16,792 nt of DNA from DASVCS01 sp036381495. GTDB taxonomy: Bacteria > Gemmatimonadota > Gemmatimonadetes > Longimicrobiales > RSA9. Made by a program: the position numbers and the translations under genes. This document shows, one piece after another, positions 11,146 to 16,792 of the stretch (position 1 is the first letter of the stretch; each line of letters starts with the position of its first letter). The stretch covers positions 1 through 16,792 of the forward strand of contig DASVCS010000006.1 in assembly GCA_036381495.1 (NCBI GenBank). Direction: 5' to 3'. Under the pieces are notes generated by a model, which had not been told where the DNA came from, did not search any database, and was given only the letters and a program-made list of their open reading frames with translations.

Positions 11146-12060
11146 GTGAACCTCGAACAGCAGATCTTCGGCGCCGACTTCGCCAACCCGGTCCTCCTCG
11201 CGAGCGGCACCTGCGGCTACGGCCGCGAGCTCGATGGAATCCTCGACATCGACGCGCTCGGCGGCCTCGTCACCAAGGCCGTCACGCCCGAGCCGCGCGA
11301 GGGGAACGCCGCTCCGCGCGTCGCCGAGTTCGCCGCAGGCATGCTCAACTCGGTCGGCCTCGCCAACGTCGGCCTCGATGCCTTCCGCCGCGAGAAGCTG
11401 CCCTGGCTCGCCGGCCGCCTCCGCCGCGCCCGACTGCTCGTCAATGTGGCCGGCAAATCCATCGACGACTACGTCGAAGTGGTCCGCGGGCTCGACGCCG
11501 AGCCGGGCTTCCTCGGCTTCGAGCTCAACGTCTCCTGCCCGAACGTCGAGGAGGGCGGCGCCATCTTCTCGACCGACGAACGGCTCCTCGCCGCGCTCGT
11601 CGGCGCCGTCCGCACGCACACCAGGCGACCGCTCATCGTCAAGCTCGCGCCCAACGTCGCGGACATCGGACACATGGCGGAGGTCGCGGTCGAGGCCGGA
11701 GCCGACGGCCTGACGCTGATCAACACGTTCCCCGGCCTGCTCTTCGACCTCGACACGCGGCGTCCCCTCCTCGGCGCCGGGTCCGGCGGCGTCAGCGGCC
11801 CCGCGATCCTGCCCATGGGCGTTCACGCCGTCTGGCAGGCGCGCCGCCGCGTCCACGTCCCCATCATCGGCGCGGGCGGCATCCGCTCCGGCGCCGATGC
11901 GCTCCAGTATCTGCTCGCCGGTGCATCGCTCGTCGAGATCGGGACCGCCAGCTTCGCGGACCCTCGCACCGCGGTGCGTGTACTCTCAGAGCTGAAGCGT
12001 TACGGTAACCGGCACGGCGTCCGCCACGTGGGCGAACTCGTCGGCGCCGCGCTGCACTGA
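11146..12060 (+). CDS. pyrD: Dihydroorotate dehydrogenase, class 1B catalytic subunit
   Basis: It oxidises dihydroorotate to orotate, the fourth step of pyrimidine synthesis, in the cytoplasm with FMN. At 304 residues it has the class 1 length, without the membrane-anchoring N-terminal helix of class 2. Motifs are LLASGTCGYG (17-26), K44 in TKAVTPEPREGN (43-54), LNSVGLAN (67-74), NVSCPNVEEGG (128-138, catalytic base C131 as in class 1 instead of the serine of class 2), VKLAPNV, LINTFPG and GAGGI. The SCPNV-x-x-GG form is typical of class 1B, which passes electrons to the iron-sulfur/FAD subunit PyrK. No pyrK is present in the window. The GTG start at 11146 gives the canonical beginning NLEQQIFGADFANP. 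The ribosome binding site is weak (GAGG about 15 bases upstream). It lies 16 bases after the amidase gene and 19 before pyrF. Confidence 0.94.
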   Translation: MNLEQQIFGADFANPVLLASGTCGYGRELDGILDIDALGGLVTKAVTPEPREGNAAPRVAEFAAGMLNSVGLANVGLDAFRREKLPWLAGRLRRARLLVNVAGKSIDDYVEVVRGLDAEPGFLGFELNVSCPNVEEGGAIFSTDERLLAALVGAVRTHTRRPLIVKLAPNVADIGHMAEVAVEAGADGLTLINTFPGLLFDLDTRRPLLGAGSGGVSGPAILPMGVHAVWQARRRVHVPIIGAGGIRSGADALQYLLAGASLVEIGTASFADPRTAVRVLSELKRYGNRHGVRHVGELVGAALH

Positions 12061-12079
12061 ACCGATCCGCTCCACACCA

Positions 12080-12787
12080 ATGGCAGAGATCATCGTCGCC
12101 CTCGACCTCCCGTCCCTCGACTCCGCCCTGGCGATCGTCGACCGCCTCGGCGATGCGATCGGCTACTACAAGATCGGGGCGCCGCTCTTCACGCGCGCCG
12201 GCCCGACGGCCATCACGCGCCTGCACGAGCGAGGCAAGCGCGTCTTTCTCGACCTCAAGTACCACGACATCCCGAACACCACGGCGCAGGCCGTCGCCGC
12301 CGCCGCCGATCTCGGCGTCGCGATGCTGACCGTCCACGCCGGCGGCGGGACCGCAATGATGCGCGCCGCCCGCGAGGCGGCCGGGGCGGACGGCCCACGC
12401 ATCGTCGCCGTGACGATGCTCACGTCGTTCACGGCTTCCGATGTCGAGGAGGTTTGGGACAAGGAGCTGCGCTCCCTGCGAGAGGAGGTCGCGCGCCTGA
12501 GCACGCTGGCCGCGGACGCGGGGCTGGATGGCGTCGTCGCATCGGCGCTCGAAGCGGAAGCGCTCAAACGGCGGCACGGCGGCGAGTTCCTGGTGGTGAC
12601 ACCGGGCGTGCGTCCGAGTGGGCACGTGGCCGGCGATCAGGTACGGACCGCCACCCCCGCGGAAGCCGTGCGCGCCGGCTCGGACTTCCTGGTCGTGGGC
12701 CGGCCCATCATCCTCGCGCCGGACCCGAACGCCGTCGTGGCGCGTATGGTCGAGGAGATCGAGGGCGCGCAGGAGACGCGTGGATGA
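12080..12787 (+). CDS. pyrF: Orotidine 5'-phosphate decarboxylase
   Basis: It decarboxylates OMP to UMP, the last step of de novo pyrimidine synthesis, as a cytoplasmic dimer. The 235-residue length and organisation are those of the bacterial group-1 enzyme. Visible features are IVALDLPS (5-12), the substrate-contacting YYKIG (29-33, K31), the catalytic network FLDLKYHDIPNT (56-67: D58, K60, D63), LTVHAGGG, VVTPGVRPSG and the phosphate-binding GSDFLVVGRPI near the C-terminus. All expected catalytic residues are present. ATG 12080 gives the canonical start MAEIIVALD. Together with the adjacent pyrD it supplies two consecutive pathway enzymes (orotate phosphoribosyltransferase PyrE, acting between them, is not here). 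The stop overlaps the start of the NTF2-like gene by four bases (ATGA). Confidence 0.97.
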   Translation: MAEIIVALDLPSLDSALAIVDRLGDAIGYYKIGAPLFTRAGPTAITRLHERGKRVFLDLKYHDIPNTTAQAVAAAADLGVAMLTVHAGGGTAMMRAAREAAGADGPRIVAVTMLTSFTASDVEEVWDKELRSLREEVARLSTLAADAGLDGVVASALEAEALKRRHGGEFLVVTPGVRPSGHVAGDQVRTATPAEAVRAGSDFLVVGRPIILAPDPNAVVARMVEEIEGAQETRG

Positions 12788-13218
12788 ACCGCCGGGCCGC
12801 GGCGCTCTGCCTGCTCTTCGTCCTCGGCGCCGCCGTCGTGGCGCGCGCGCAGGAGGTCGAGCTCGAAGAGGTGCTGAACCGCCTCGGTACGGCCTGGGAG
12901 CACGGCGATGCCGGCGCCCTCGCCGCCCTCGCCGCACACGCCGGACTCTCGATCGAGATCCTGGGCGAGCGCGTCGGACCCCTGTCGAAGCGCCAGGTCG
13001 CCGCCGTGCTGCGACGCGTCTTCGAACGGCGTGAGACCATCGCACTCCGCCACGGCATGGCCCAGGTCGTCGGCGGCACGCCGCCCCGCGCCTTCGGCGA
13101 GCTGGCCTGGATCACCCGTGTGGAAGGGACGACGATCCCCGAACGCGCCACCATCTTCATTGCACTGATCCGCGAGGACGAAGGGTGGCGGGTGACGCAG
13201 ATTCGCCTGCTGCGATGA
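12784..13218 (+). CDS. Small secreted NTF2-like/DUF4783-like protein, function unknown
   Basis: This 144-residue protein has a clear signal peptide (MNRRAAALCLLFVLGAAVVARA, with likely cleavage before QE near residue 23). The mature part, about 120 residues, reads as one cone-shaped NTF2-like domain: helices with LNRLGTAWEHGDAGALAALA (a common opening in which helices are followed by a variable pocket), SIEILGERVGPLSKRQVAAVLRRVF, and strands ending in GWRVTQIRLLR, the typical last strand of such folds. It resembles the DUF4783 proteins of Bacteroidota in its SKSQA.QVL-like segment (here SKRQVAAVLRRVF). I see no catalytic motif and no lipobox. It is locked between pyrF and mscS by ATGA overlaps at both ends, so it is surely expressed with them; a periplasmic binding or assembly role is only a guess. 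Confidence 0.8.
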   Translation: MNRRAAALCLLFVLGAAVVARAQEVELEEVLNRLGTAWEHGDAGALAALAAHAGLSIEILGERVGPLSKRQVAAVLRRVFERRETIALRHGMAQVVGGTPPRAFGELAWITRVEGTTIPERATIFIALIREDEGWRVTQIRLLR

Positions 13219-14207
13219 TCCTCCAGACGCAGGCGGCCTCTCCCGATTCGCTCGGCGCCGCGCTCGCGGCCATCGACTGGATCGCCATCCTCCGACCCGA
13301 CGAGCTCCTGCGCAAGCTTGCCGCCAGCGCCGTCGTCGTCGTGCTGGCCATCATCGCGTATCGGGTCGTCCGGCTCCTCACCCGCCGCCTCGAACGCGAG
13401 ATCCGCGCGGAGGACCCGCTCGTCAAACGCTTGCGCGAGCAGCGCGCCCGCACCCTCGCGAGTCTCCTGAACAACGTCGCCCTGGTCACGATCGTCGCGC
13501 TCGCGGGGTTGACGATCCTCGCATCCTTCATCAACATCGGCCCGTTCCTCGCGGGGATCGGCGTGCTCGGCCTCGCGGTCTCGTTCGGCGCCCAGTCGGT
13601 GGTCAAGGACGTCATCAGCGGTGCCTTCATCCTTGCCGAGGGCCAGTTCGGTATCGGCGATGTGATCCGCGTCGGAGACACGGCCGGCAGCGTCGAGAAG
13701 ATCACGCTGCGGGCCACCGTGCTCCGCGACCTGCACGGCACGGTCCACGTGATCCCGAACGGTGAGATCACGCGCGTCAGCAATCTGACCAAGACGTGGT
13801 CGCGGGCCGTCCTCGACATCGGCGTCCCCTACGGCGAGGATGTCGACCGGGTGATCGCCTTGCTCGGCGAGCTGAGCCGCGAGATCACGAAGGATCCCGA
13901 GTGGGCGGCGCTCCTGACGGAGCCGCCGCAGGTCCTCGGCATCGAGGACTTCGACGCCGCCTCCGTCACGGTCCGCATGATCGCCACCACGCTCCCGCTA
14001 AAGCAGTGGGACGTCGCCCGTGAACTGCGCCGCCGCATCAGGAAGCGTTTCGACGCGGAGGGAATCGCTCCGCCATTCCCCCGCATGACCGTCGACTGGG
14101 GGGACGGCCGGACCACGCCGGCGCTCCCCGCGCCGGGCACGGCTCCGGCGGCCCCCGCGGAACCCGCAACCGAGGCCGGACGCGCCGCCGGCCCGCCCCG
14201 GGACTAG
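13215..14207 (+). CDS. MscS-family mechanosensitive ion channel
   Basis: This 330-residue inner-membrane channel is predicted to open under membrane tension and release solutes on osmotic downshock. Three membrane segments are seen: about 36-55, 84-106 and 109-140. The third, pore-lining helix has the Gly/Ala-rich GIGVLGLAVSFGAQSVVKDVISGAFILAEGQF region (114-145), close to the family pattern G-A-G-G-L-A-x-G-F-A-x-Q. It is followed by the beta domain (GIGDVIRVGDTAGSVEKI, then LRDLHGTVHVIPNGEI) and the alpha/beta cytoplasmic domain. The N-terminus before residue 30 is short. The C-terminal 25-30 residues are a Pro/Ala-rich disordered tail (TTPALPAPGTAPAAPAEP). ATG 13215 overlaps the preceding stop (ATGA); an earlier frame start at 13185 would lie inside that gene. 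It is nine bases before cysS. Confidence 0.92.
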   Translation: MILQTQAASPDSLGAALAAIDWIAILRPDELLRKLAASAVVVVLAIIAYRVVRLLTRRLEREIRAEDPLVKRLREQRARTLASLLNNVALVTIVALAGLTILASFINIGPFLAGIGVLGLAVSFGAQSVVKDVISGAFILAEGQFGIGDVIRVGDTAGSVEKITLRATVLRDLHGTVHVIPNGEITRVSNLTKTWSRAVLDIGVPYGEDVDRVIALLGELSREITKDPEWAALLTEPPQVLGIEDFDAASVTVRMIATTLPLKQWDVARELRRRIRKRFDAEGIAPPFPRMTVDWGDGRTTPALPAPGTAPAAPAEPATEAGRAAGPPRD

Positions 14208-14216
14208 GAATCCGCC

Positions 14217-15647
14217 ATGCCCCTGACATTCTACAACACGTTGACCCGTACGCCCGAAGCGTTCGAGCCGCTCGATCCGGGCACCGTCCGCATCTACGCC
14301 TGCGGGCCGACCGTCTACCAGCTCCCGCACATCGGGAACTACCGCGCCTTCCTCTTCTACGACCTGCTCCACCGCTACCTGGAGTGGAAGGGCTACGACG
14401 TTCGGTTCGTCATGAACCTCACGGACGTCGATGACAAGACCATCGCCGGCGCACTCGCGAAGGGCATCCCCCTTTCCGACTACACCGAGCCGATCATCCG
14501 CGACTTCTTCGGCGACCTCGATACGCTCGGCGTGCGCCGCGCGGACGTCTATCCCCGCGCGACGCGGAACGTCGAGGCGATGATCGAGCTGATCTCGCGC
14601 CTCGTCGAACGCGGCCATGCCTACGTCGCGGATGGCTCCGTATACTTCGACATCTCGTCGTTCCCGTCCTACGGCCGGCTCTCGCGCATCCCCCTCGACG
14701 AGGTGCGCCGCGGTGAGCGCGTCTCCGCGGATGAGTACGAAAAGGAGGATGTCCGCGACTTCGCGCTCTGGAAGGGCGCCAAGGATGCCGACCGCACCGT
14801 GGGCGCCGTCTGGGACACCCCCTGGGGCCCCGGCCGGCCCGGTTGGCACATCGAGTGCTCCGCCATGAGCATGGCCGAGCTCGGCGAGACGATCGACATC
14901 CACGCCGGCGGCGAGGACCTCATCTTCCCGCACCACGAAGACGAGATCGCCCAGTCCGAGGGCGCCACCGGCCGCCCCTTCGTCCGCTACTGGCTCCACG
15001 TCAAGCACCTGCTCGTCAACGGCGAGAAGATGTCCAAGTCCAAGGGCAACGTCTATTCGCTGCGCGAGCTGCGCGAGCGCGGCCACTCCGCGGCCGCCAT
15101 CCGCTACCTGCTCCTCTCGGCGCACTACCGCCACGAGCTCAACTTCACCTTCGAGGGCCTCGACCACGCCCGCGCGGCGCTCGATCGCGCCCTCGCCTTC
15201 GCCGACCGCCTCGAAGCCACTCCCGTCGCGGAGGACGCAGCGCAGTCCACTCTCCCGGACCTCGCCCGCACCGCGCTCCACCGCTTCGAAGACGCCCTCG
15301 ATGATGACCTGAACGTCCCCGCCGGTCTCGCCGCGCTCTTCAACTTCATCCGCGACGGCAACGCCGCGCTCGATCGCGCCGCCGCCTTCGCGGCACCCGA
15401 CCTCGAAGCGGCCCGCGACGCCCTCGACCGCATCGACAGCGTGCTCGGCGTCCTCGCCCTCGCCCGCGCCGCGACCGCCGTCGACCGCGACTTCGCCGCC
15501 TGGGTCGAGACGCTCCTCGCCCGCCGTCAGGACGCCCGCGCCCGTCGCGACTTCGCCGCCGCGGACGCGCTCCGCGATGAGCTCGCCGCCGCCGGCGTCG
15601 TCGTCGAAGACACGCCGCAGGGACCGCGCTGGAAGAGGGTGGGTTAG
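14217..15647 (+). CDS. cysS: Cysteine--tRNA ligase
   Basis: It charges tRNA-Cys with cysteine using ATP, in the cytoplasm. This class I synthetase is 476 residues, close to the usual 460-480. The four zinc ligands that select cysteine are all in place, with E. coli spacing: C29 (YACGPTVY), C214 (WHIECS), H239 and E243 (in FPHHEDEIAQSEG). The HIGH-type motif is HIGN (38-41) and the second is KMSKSKGN (271-278). The anticodon-binding helical region and a C-terminal ARARRDFAAADALRDELAAAGVVVEDTPQGPRW complete it. ATG 14217 is preceded by AGGA with about seven bases spacing. It is the last gene of the closely packed run from smpB. The following 600 bases hold no intact gene and no convincing terminator: GCCGGCC near 15690 and GGCCGGC near 15743 are complementary but 45 bases apart. 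Confidence 0.98.
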   Translation: MPLTFYNTLTRTPEAFEPLDPGTVRIYACGPTVYQLPHIGNYRAFLFYDLLHRYLEWKGYDVRFVMNLTDVDDKTIAGALAKGIPLSDYTEPIIRDFFGDLDTLGVRRADVYPRATRNVEAMIELISRLVERGHAYVADGSVYFDISSFPSYGRLSRIPLDEVRRGERVSADEYEKEDVRDFALWKGAKDADRTVGAVWDTPWGPGRPGWHIECSAMSMAELGETIDIHAGGEDLIFPHHEDEIAQSEGATGRPFVRYWLHVKHLLVNGEKMSKSKGNVYSLRELRERGHSAAAIRYLLLSAHYRHELNFTFEGLDHARAALDRALAFADRLEATPVAEDAAQSTLPDLARTALHRFEDALDDDLNVPAGLAALFNFIRDGNAALDRAAAFAAPDLEAARDALDRIDSVLGVLALARAATAVDRDFAAWVETLLARRQDARARRDFAAADALRDELAAAGVVVEDTPQGPRWKRVG

Positions 15648-15760
15648 ACCGGTCGTCGTGTCGCTTCGGAGTCGTACGCGCCGGCCTGCCGAGCGCGGCG
15701 AGCGGCCGCGCGGCTCCGAACCCGCGGGCGAACCGCGCTAGGGCCGGCCCCGCCCCCCTC

Positions 15761-15789
15761 GACCGTTCGCCGGCGGCTCCGACCGTTCG
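15761..15789 (+). repeat. Nine-base direct repeat pair in the cysS downstream gap
   Basis: GACCGTTCG occurs at 15761-15769 and again at 15781-15789, spaced 20 bases apart (start to start), within a GC-rich stretch (15648-15823) in which I see no coding signal on either strand. Two copies only; could be chance, a local duplication, or part of the junction with the receptor remnant that follows. Confidence 0.35.
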
Positions 15790-15823
15790 GCGATCCGGCG
15801 TTGCCGTCGCGGGTCCGGCGGCG

Positions 15824-15856
15824 CGATCGTTTTCGATCGAGACGCGCATGCGCGTC
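15824..15856 (+). repeat. Adjacent palindromes at the start of the receptor remnant
   Basis: CGATCG (15824-15829), a TTTT loop, and CGATCG (15834-15839) form a perfect 6-bp stem-loop. One base further on is a perfect 16-base palindrome, GACGCGCATGCGCGTC (15841-15856), centred on the ATG at 15848. They lie exactly where similarity to TonB receptors begins. The 16-base palindrome alone is expected about once in such a GC-rich window; the pairing is what stands out. Confidence 0.6.
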
Positions 15857-16240
15857 AACGGCGCGCCCCTTTACGACCTGTACACCTACCAGGCGCCGGC
15901 CGGCACCTTCGTCGGCACCGTGAATCCGTTCCTGCTCGACGACATCACGTTCTCCTCGGGCGCGTTCGGCGCACGCTACGGCAACGCACTGTCGGGGCCC
16001 GTCGACCTCGAAACGGCGGGACGGCCGGCGCGGCCGAGCGCCACGGCGACGGCGGGTCTCGCCGCGGTCTCGTTCCTCGGCGCACTCCCGCTCGGCTCCA
16101 CCCTCGGCGTGCGCGCGGCCGCCAACCTCTTCGACACGCGCCTGCTCTTCGATGTCAACGACCCGCCGCGCGAGTACTCCCCGCCGCCGCGCGGCCACGA
16201 CCTGAGCGGCAGCGTGATCTGGAGCTATCGGCCCGCCCAC
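15830..16240 (+). pseudogene. Orphan fragment of a TonB-dependent receptor (plug domain)
   Basis: An open frame encodes a slice of an outer-membrane TonB-dependent receptor. Recognisable pieces are FSIETRMRVNGAPLYDLYTY, NPFLLDDITFSSGAFGARYG, NALSGPVDLETAGRPARP, then what looks like the first barrel strands (RAAANLFDTRLLFDVND, PPREYSPPPRG, SGSVIWSYRP). Full receptors of this kind are 700-1000 residues with a signal peptide, a carboxypeptidase-like N-terminal domain and a 22-strand barrel; here only about 135 residues remain. There is no signal peptide, TonB box, or rest of the barrel. Similarity stops abruptly near 16240, just before the tRNA promoter, though the frame runs on to 16303 into tRNA-Thr. 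A 151-residue protein starting at ATG 15848 is possible in principle but cannot be a functional receptor. I infer a relic of a deleted or rearranged gene. Absence of stops suggests it is recent. Confidence 0.72.
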
Positions 16241-16253
16241 CGGTGCAGACCGC

Positions 16254-16282
16254 TTGACACACACCACAACCTTTTCTATACT
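16254..16282 (+). promoter_or_regulatory. Sigma-70 promoter of the tRNA-tuf operon
   Basis: TTGACA (16254-16259), a perfect -35, is 17 bases from TATACT (16277-16282), a one-mismatch -10. The spacer is AT-richer than its surroundings. Transcription would begin near 16289, about 10 bases before the first tRNA. Optimal hexamers and spacing fit a stable-RNA-class promoter. It is the best promoter in the window. Confidence 0.87.
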
Positions 16283-16298
16283 ACTCGTCTGTTTTGGC

Positions 16299-16371
16299 GC
16301 TGACGTAGCTCAACTGGTAGAGCACCCGCCTTGTAAGCGGGCGGTTAAGGGTTCGAGTCCCTTCGTCAGCT
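16299..16371 (+). tRNA. tRNA-Thr (anticodon TGT)
   Basis: A 73-base cloverleaf. Acceptor GCTGACG pairs with CGTCAGC (16364-16370), and T16371 is the discriminator. The D-arm is GTAGCTCAACTGGTAGAGC. The anticodon stem CCCGC/GCGGG carries loop CTTGTAA with anticodon TGT, reading ACA and, by wobble, ACG. The T-arm has GGTTCGAGTCC. CCA is not encoded. It is the first gene after the operon promoter and about 11 bases before the next tRNA, implying processing from one transcript. Confidence 0.96.
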
Positions 16372-16382
16372 CCTGCACGCGG

Positions 16383-16456
16383 GCGGGAGTAGCTCAGTTG
16401 GCTAGAGCATCAGCCTTCCAAGCTGAGGGTCGCGGGTTCGAGTCCCGTCTCCCGCT
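16383..16456 (+). tRNA. tRNA-Gly (anticodon TCC)
   Basis: A 74-base cloverleaf. Acceptor GCGGGAG (16383-16389) pairs with CTCCCGC (16449-16455), with T16456 as discriminator. The anticodon stem CAGCC...GCTG region holds loop CTTCCAA, anticodon TCC, reading GGA and GGG. The T-arm is GGGTTCGAGTCCC and CCA is not encoded. In the common tRNA-tuf arrangement (Thr-Tyr-Gly-Thr-tuf in E. coli) a tRNA-Tyr would precede it; here it follows tRNA-Thr directly. Confidence 0.96.
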
Positions 16457-16484
16457 CTACAGGCGGCAGTCCGGCTTCTGTTCT

Positions 16485-16524
16485 CAGGGGTCGGGGAGCG
16501 GCGTACGGTCGCTCCCGACCCCTG
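16485..16524 (+). repeat. Strong stem-loop between tRNA-Gly and tRNA-Thr
   Basis: Arm CAGGGGTCGGGGAGCG (16485-16500) pairs with CGCTCCCGACCCCTG (16510-16524), a 15-bp stem with one bulged G and a 9-base loop. The right arm continues into a heptad-like run, GACCCCT GAACCCT GAATTC (16517-16535). No T-run follows, so a standard terminator is unlikely, and tuf and a tRNA lie downstream. Dispersed intergenic repeat, transcript processing site or a partial attenuator are the alternatives. Confidence 0.8.
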
Positions 16525-16550
16525 AACCCTGAATTCGACCGCCGCTTCTC

Positions 16551-16622
16551 GCTCGCGTAGCTCAGGGGTAGAGCGCTTCCTTGGTAAGGAAGAGGTCACG
16601 GGTTCAATCCCCGTCGCGAGCT
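16551..16622 (+). tRNA. tRNA-Thr (anticodon GGT)
   Basis: A 72-base cloverleaf. Acceptor GCTCGCG (16551-16557) pairs with CGCGAGC (16615-16621), with T16622 as discriminator. The anticodon stem CTTCC/GGAAG holds loop TTGGTAA, anticodon GGT, reading ACC and ACT. The T-arm is GGGTTCAATCCC and CCA is not encoded. It lies 38 bases before tuf, in the position thrT holds before tufB in E. coli. Confidence 0.96.
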
Positions 16623-16660
16623 CCTGGTCGGACCGGTGATATCGATACGTCGAGGGGAAC

Positions 16661-16792
<132 letters not shown>

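Noticed and set aside
14217..15647. Large antisense open frame opposite cysS (13998-15281) as a possible overlapping gene
   Set aside because: Repetitive acidic/hydrophobic mix without domain features, spans the mscS-cysS boundary, and is explained by codon bias.
15644..16267. 207-codon minus-strand open frame across the cysS-tRNA gap
   Set aside because: Very Arg-rich and overlaps the well-recognised receptor slice on the plus strand; no upstream ribosome binding signal of note.
15848..16303. A genuine 151-residue gene starting at ATG 15848
   Set aside because: The product would be a receptor fragment without a signal peptide, and the frame runs through the tRNA promoter into tRNA-Thr; kept as a pseudogene fragment.
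16485..16524. Rho-independent terminator between the tRNAs
   Set aside because: Strong stem but no T-run, and the operon continues with a tRNA and tuf; listed as a repeat/stem-loop.

Overview
The window is a 16.8 kb, very GC-rich, gene-dense bacterial chromosome segment of mostly housekeeping genes. Codons in most genes end in C or G, GTG starts are common, and neighbouring genes often overlap by 1-4 bases. The gene set, the degenerate piece of a large TonB-dependent receptor, and the Thr-Gly-Thr tRNA/tuf cluster fit a Gram-negative, outer-membrane-bearing lineage. Gemmatimonadota is my best guess, but it rests on general resemblance and not on a marker-gene comparison.

Left part (1-5186), central metabolism and transport: a partial ribonuclease D gene on the minus strand (window edge to 473); pyruvate kinase (700-2112) translationally coupled to a PhnP-like metallo-beta-lactamase-fold hydrolase (2109-2882); a convergent ZIP-family metal transporter on the minus strand (2900-3676); and glucose-6-phosphate isomerase (3783-5186).

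Middle (5309-9472), signalling and envelope: a small sensorless NtrB-like histidine kinase (5309-6031) followed by an NtrC-type sigma-54 activator with an intact GAFTGA loop (6102-7463). Next comes an envelope group of a YtxH-like protein, a YihY/BrkB membrane protein and a secreted L,D-transpeptidase-like enzyme, all overlapping.

Right part (9517-15647), a tightly packed same-strand run that may be one transcript: smpB, a secreted N-acetylmuramoyl-L-alanine amidase, pyrD, pyrF, a small secreted NTF2-like protein of unknown role, an MscS-family channel, and cysS. It mixes translation quality control, peptidoglycan cleavage, the last steps of UMP synthesis, osmotic protection and tRNA charging.

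Between cysS and the tRNA genes lie about 600 bases (15648-16253) with no convincing intact gene. About 410 of them encode an orphan, in-frame slice of a TonB-dependent receptor plug domain, cut at both ends. A near-consensus sigma-70 promoter (16254-16282) then drives tRNA-Thr(TGT), tRNA-Gly(TCC), tRNA-Thr(GGT) and tuf (partial at the window end). A strong stem-loop sits between the Gly and second Thr tRNAs, and the visible part of tuf uses G-ending codons almost exclusively, unlike its neighbours.

I found no defence system, CRISPR array, insertion sequence or clear novel machine. The observations most worth following are the receptor relic with palindromes at its edge, the stem-loop inside the tRNA operon, the tuf codon pattern, the sensorless kinase/sigma-54 activator pair with a possible -24/-12 promoter, and the uncharacterised secreted protein between pyrF and mscS.
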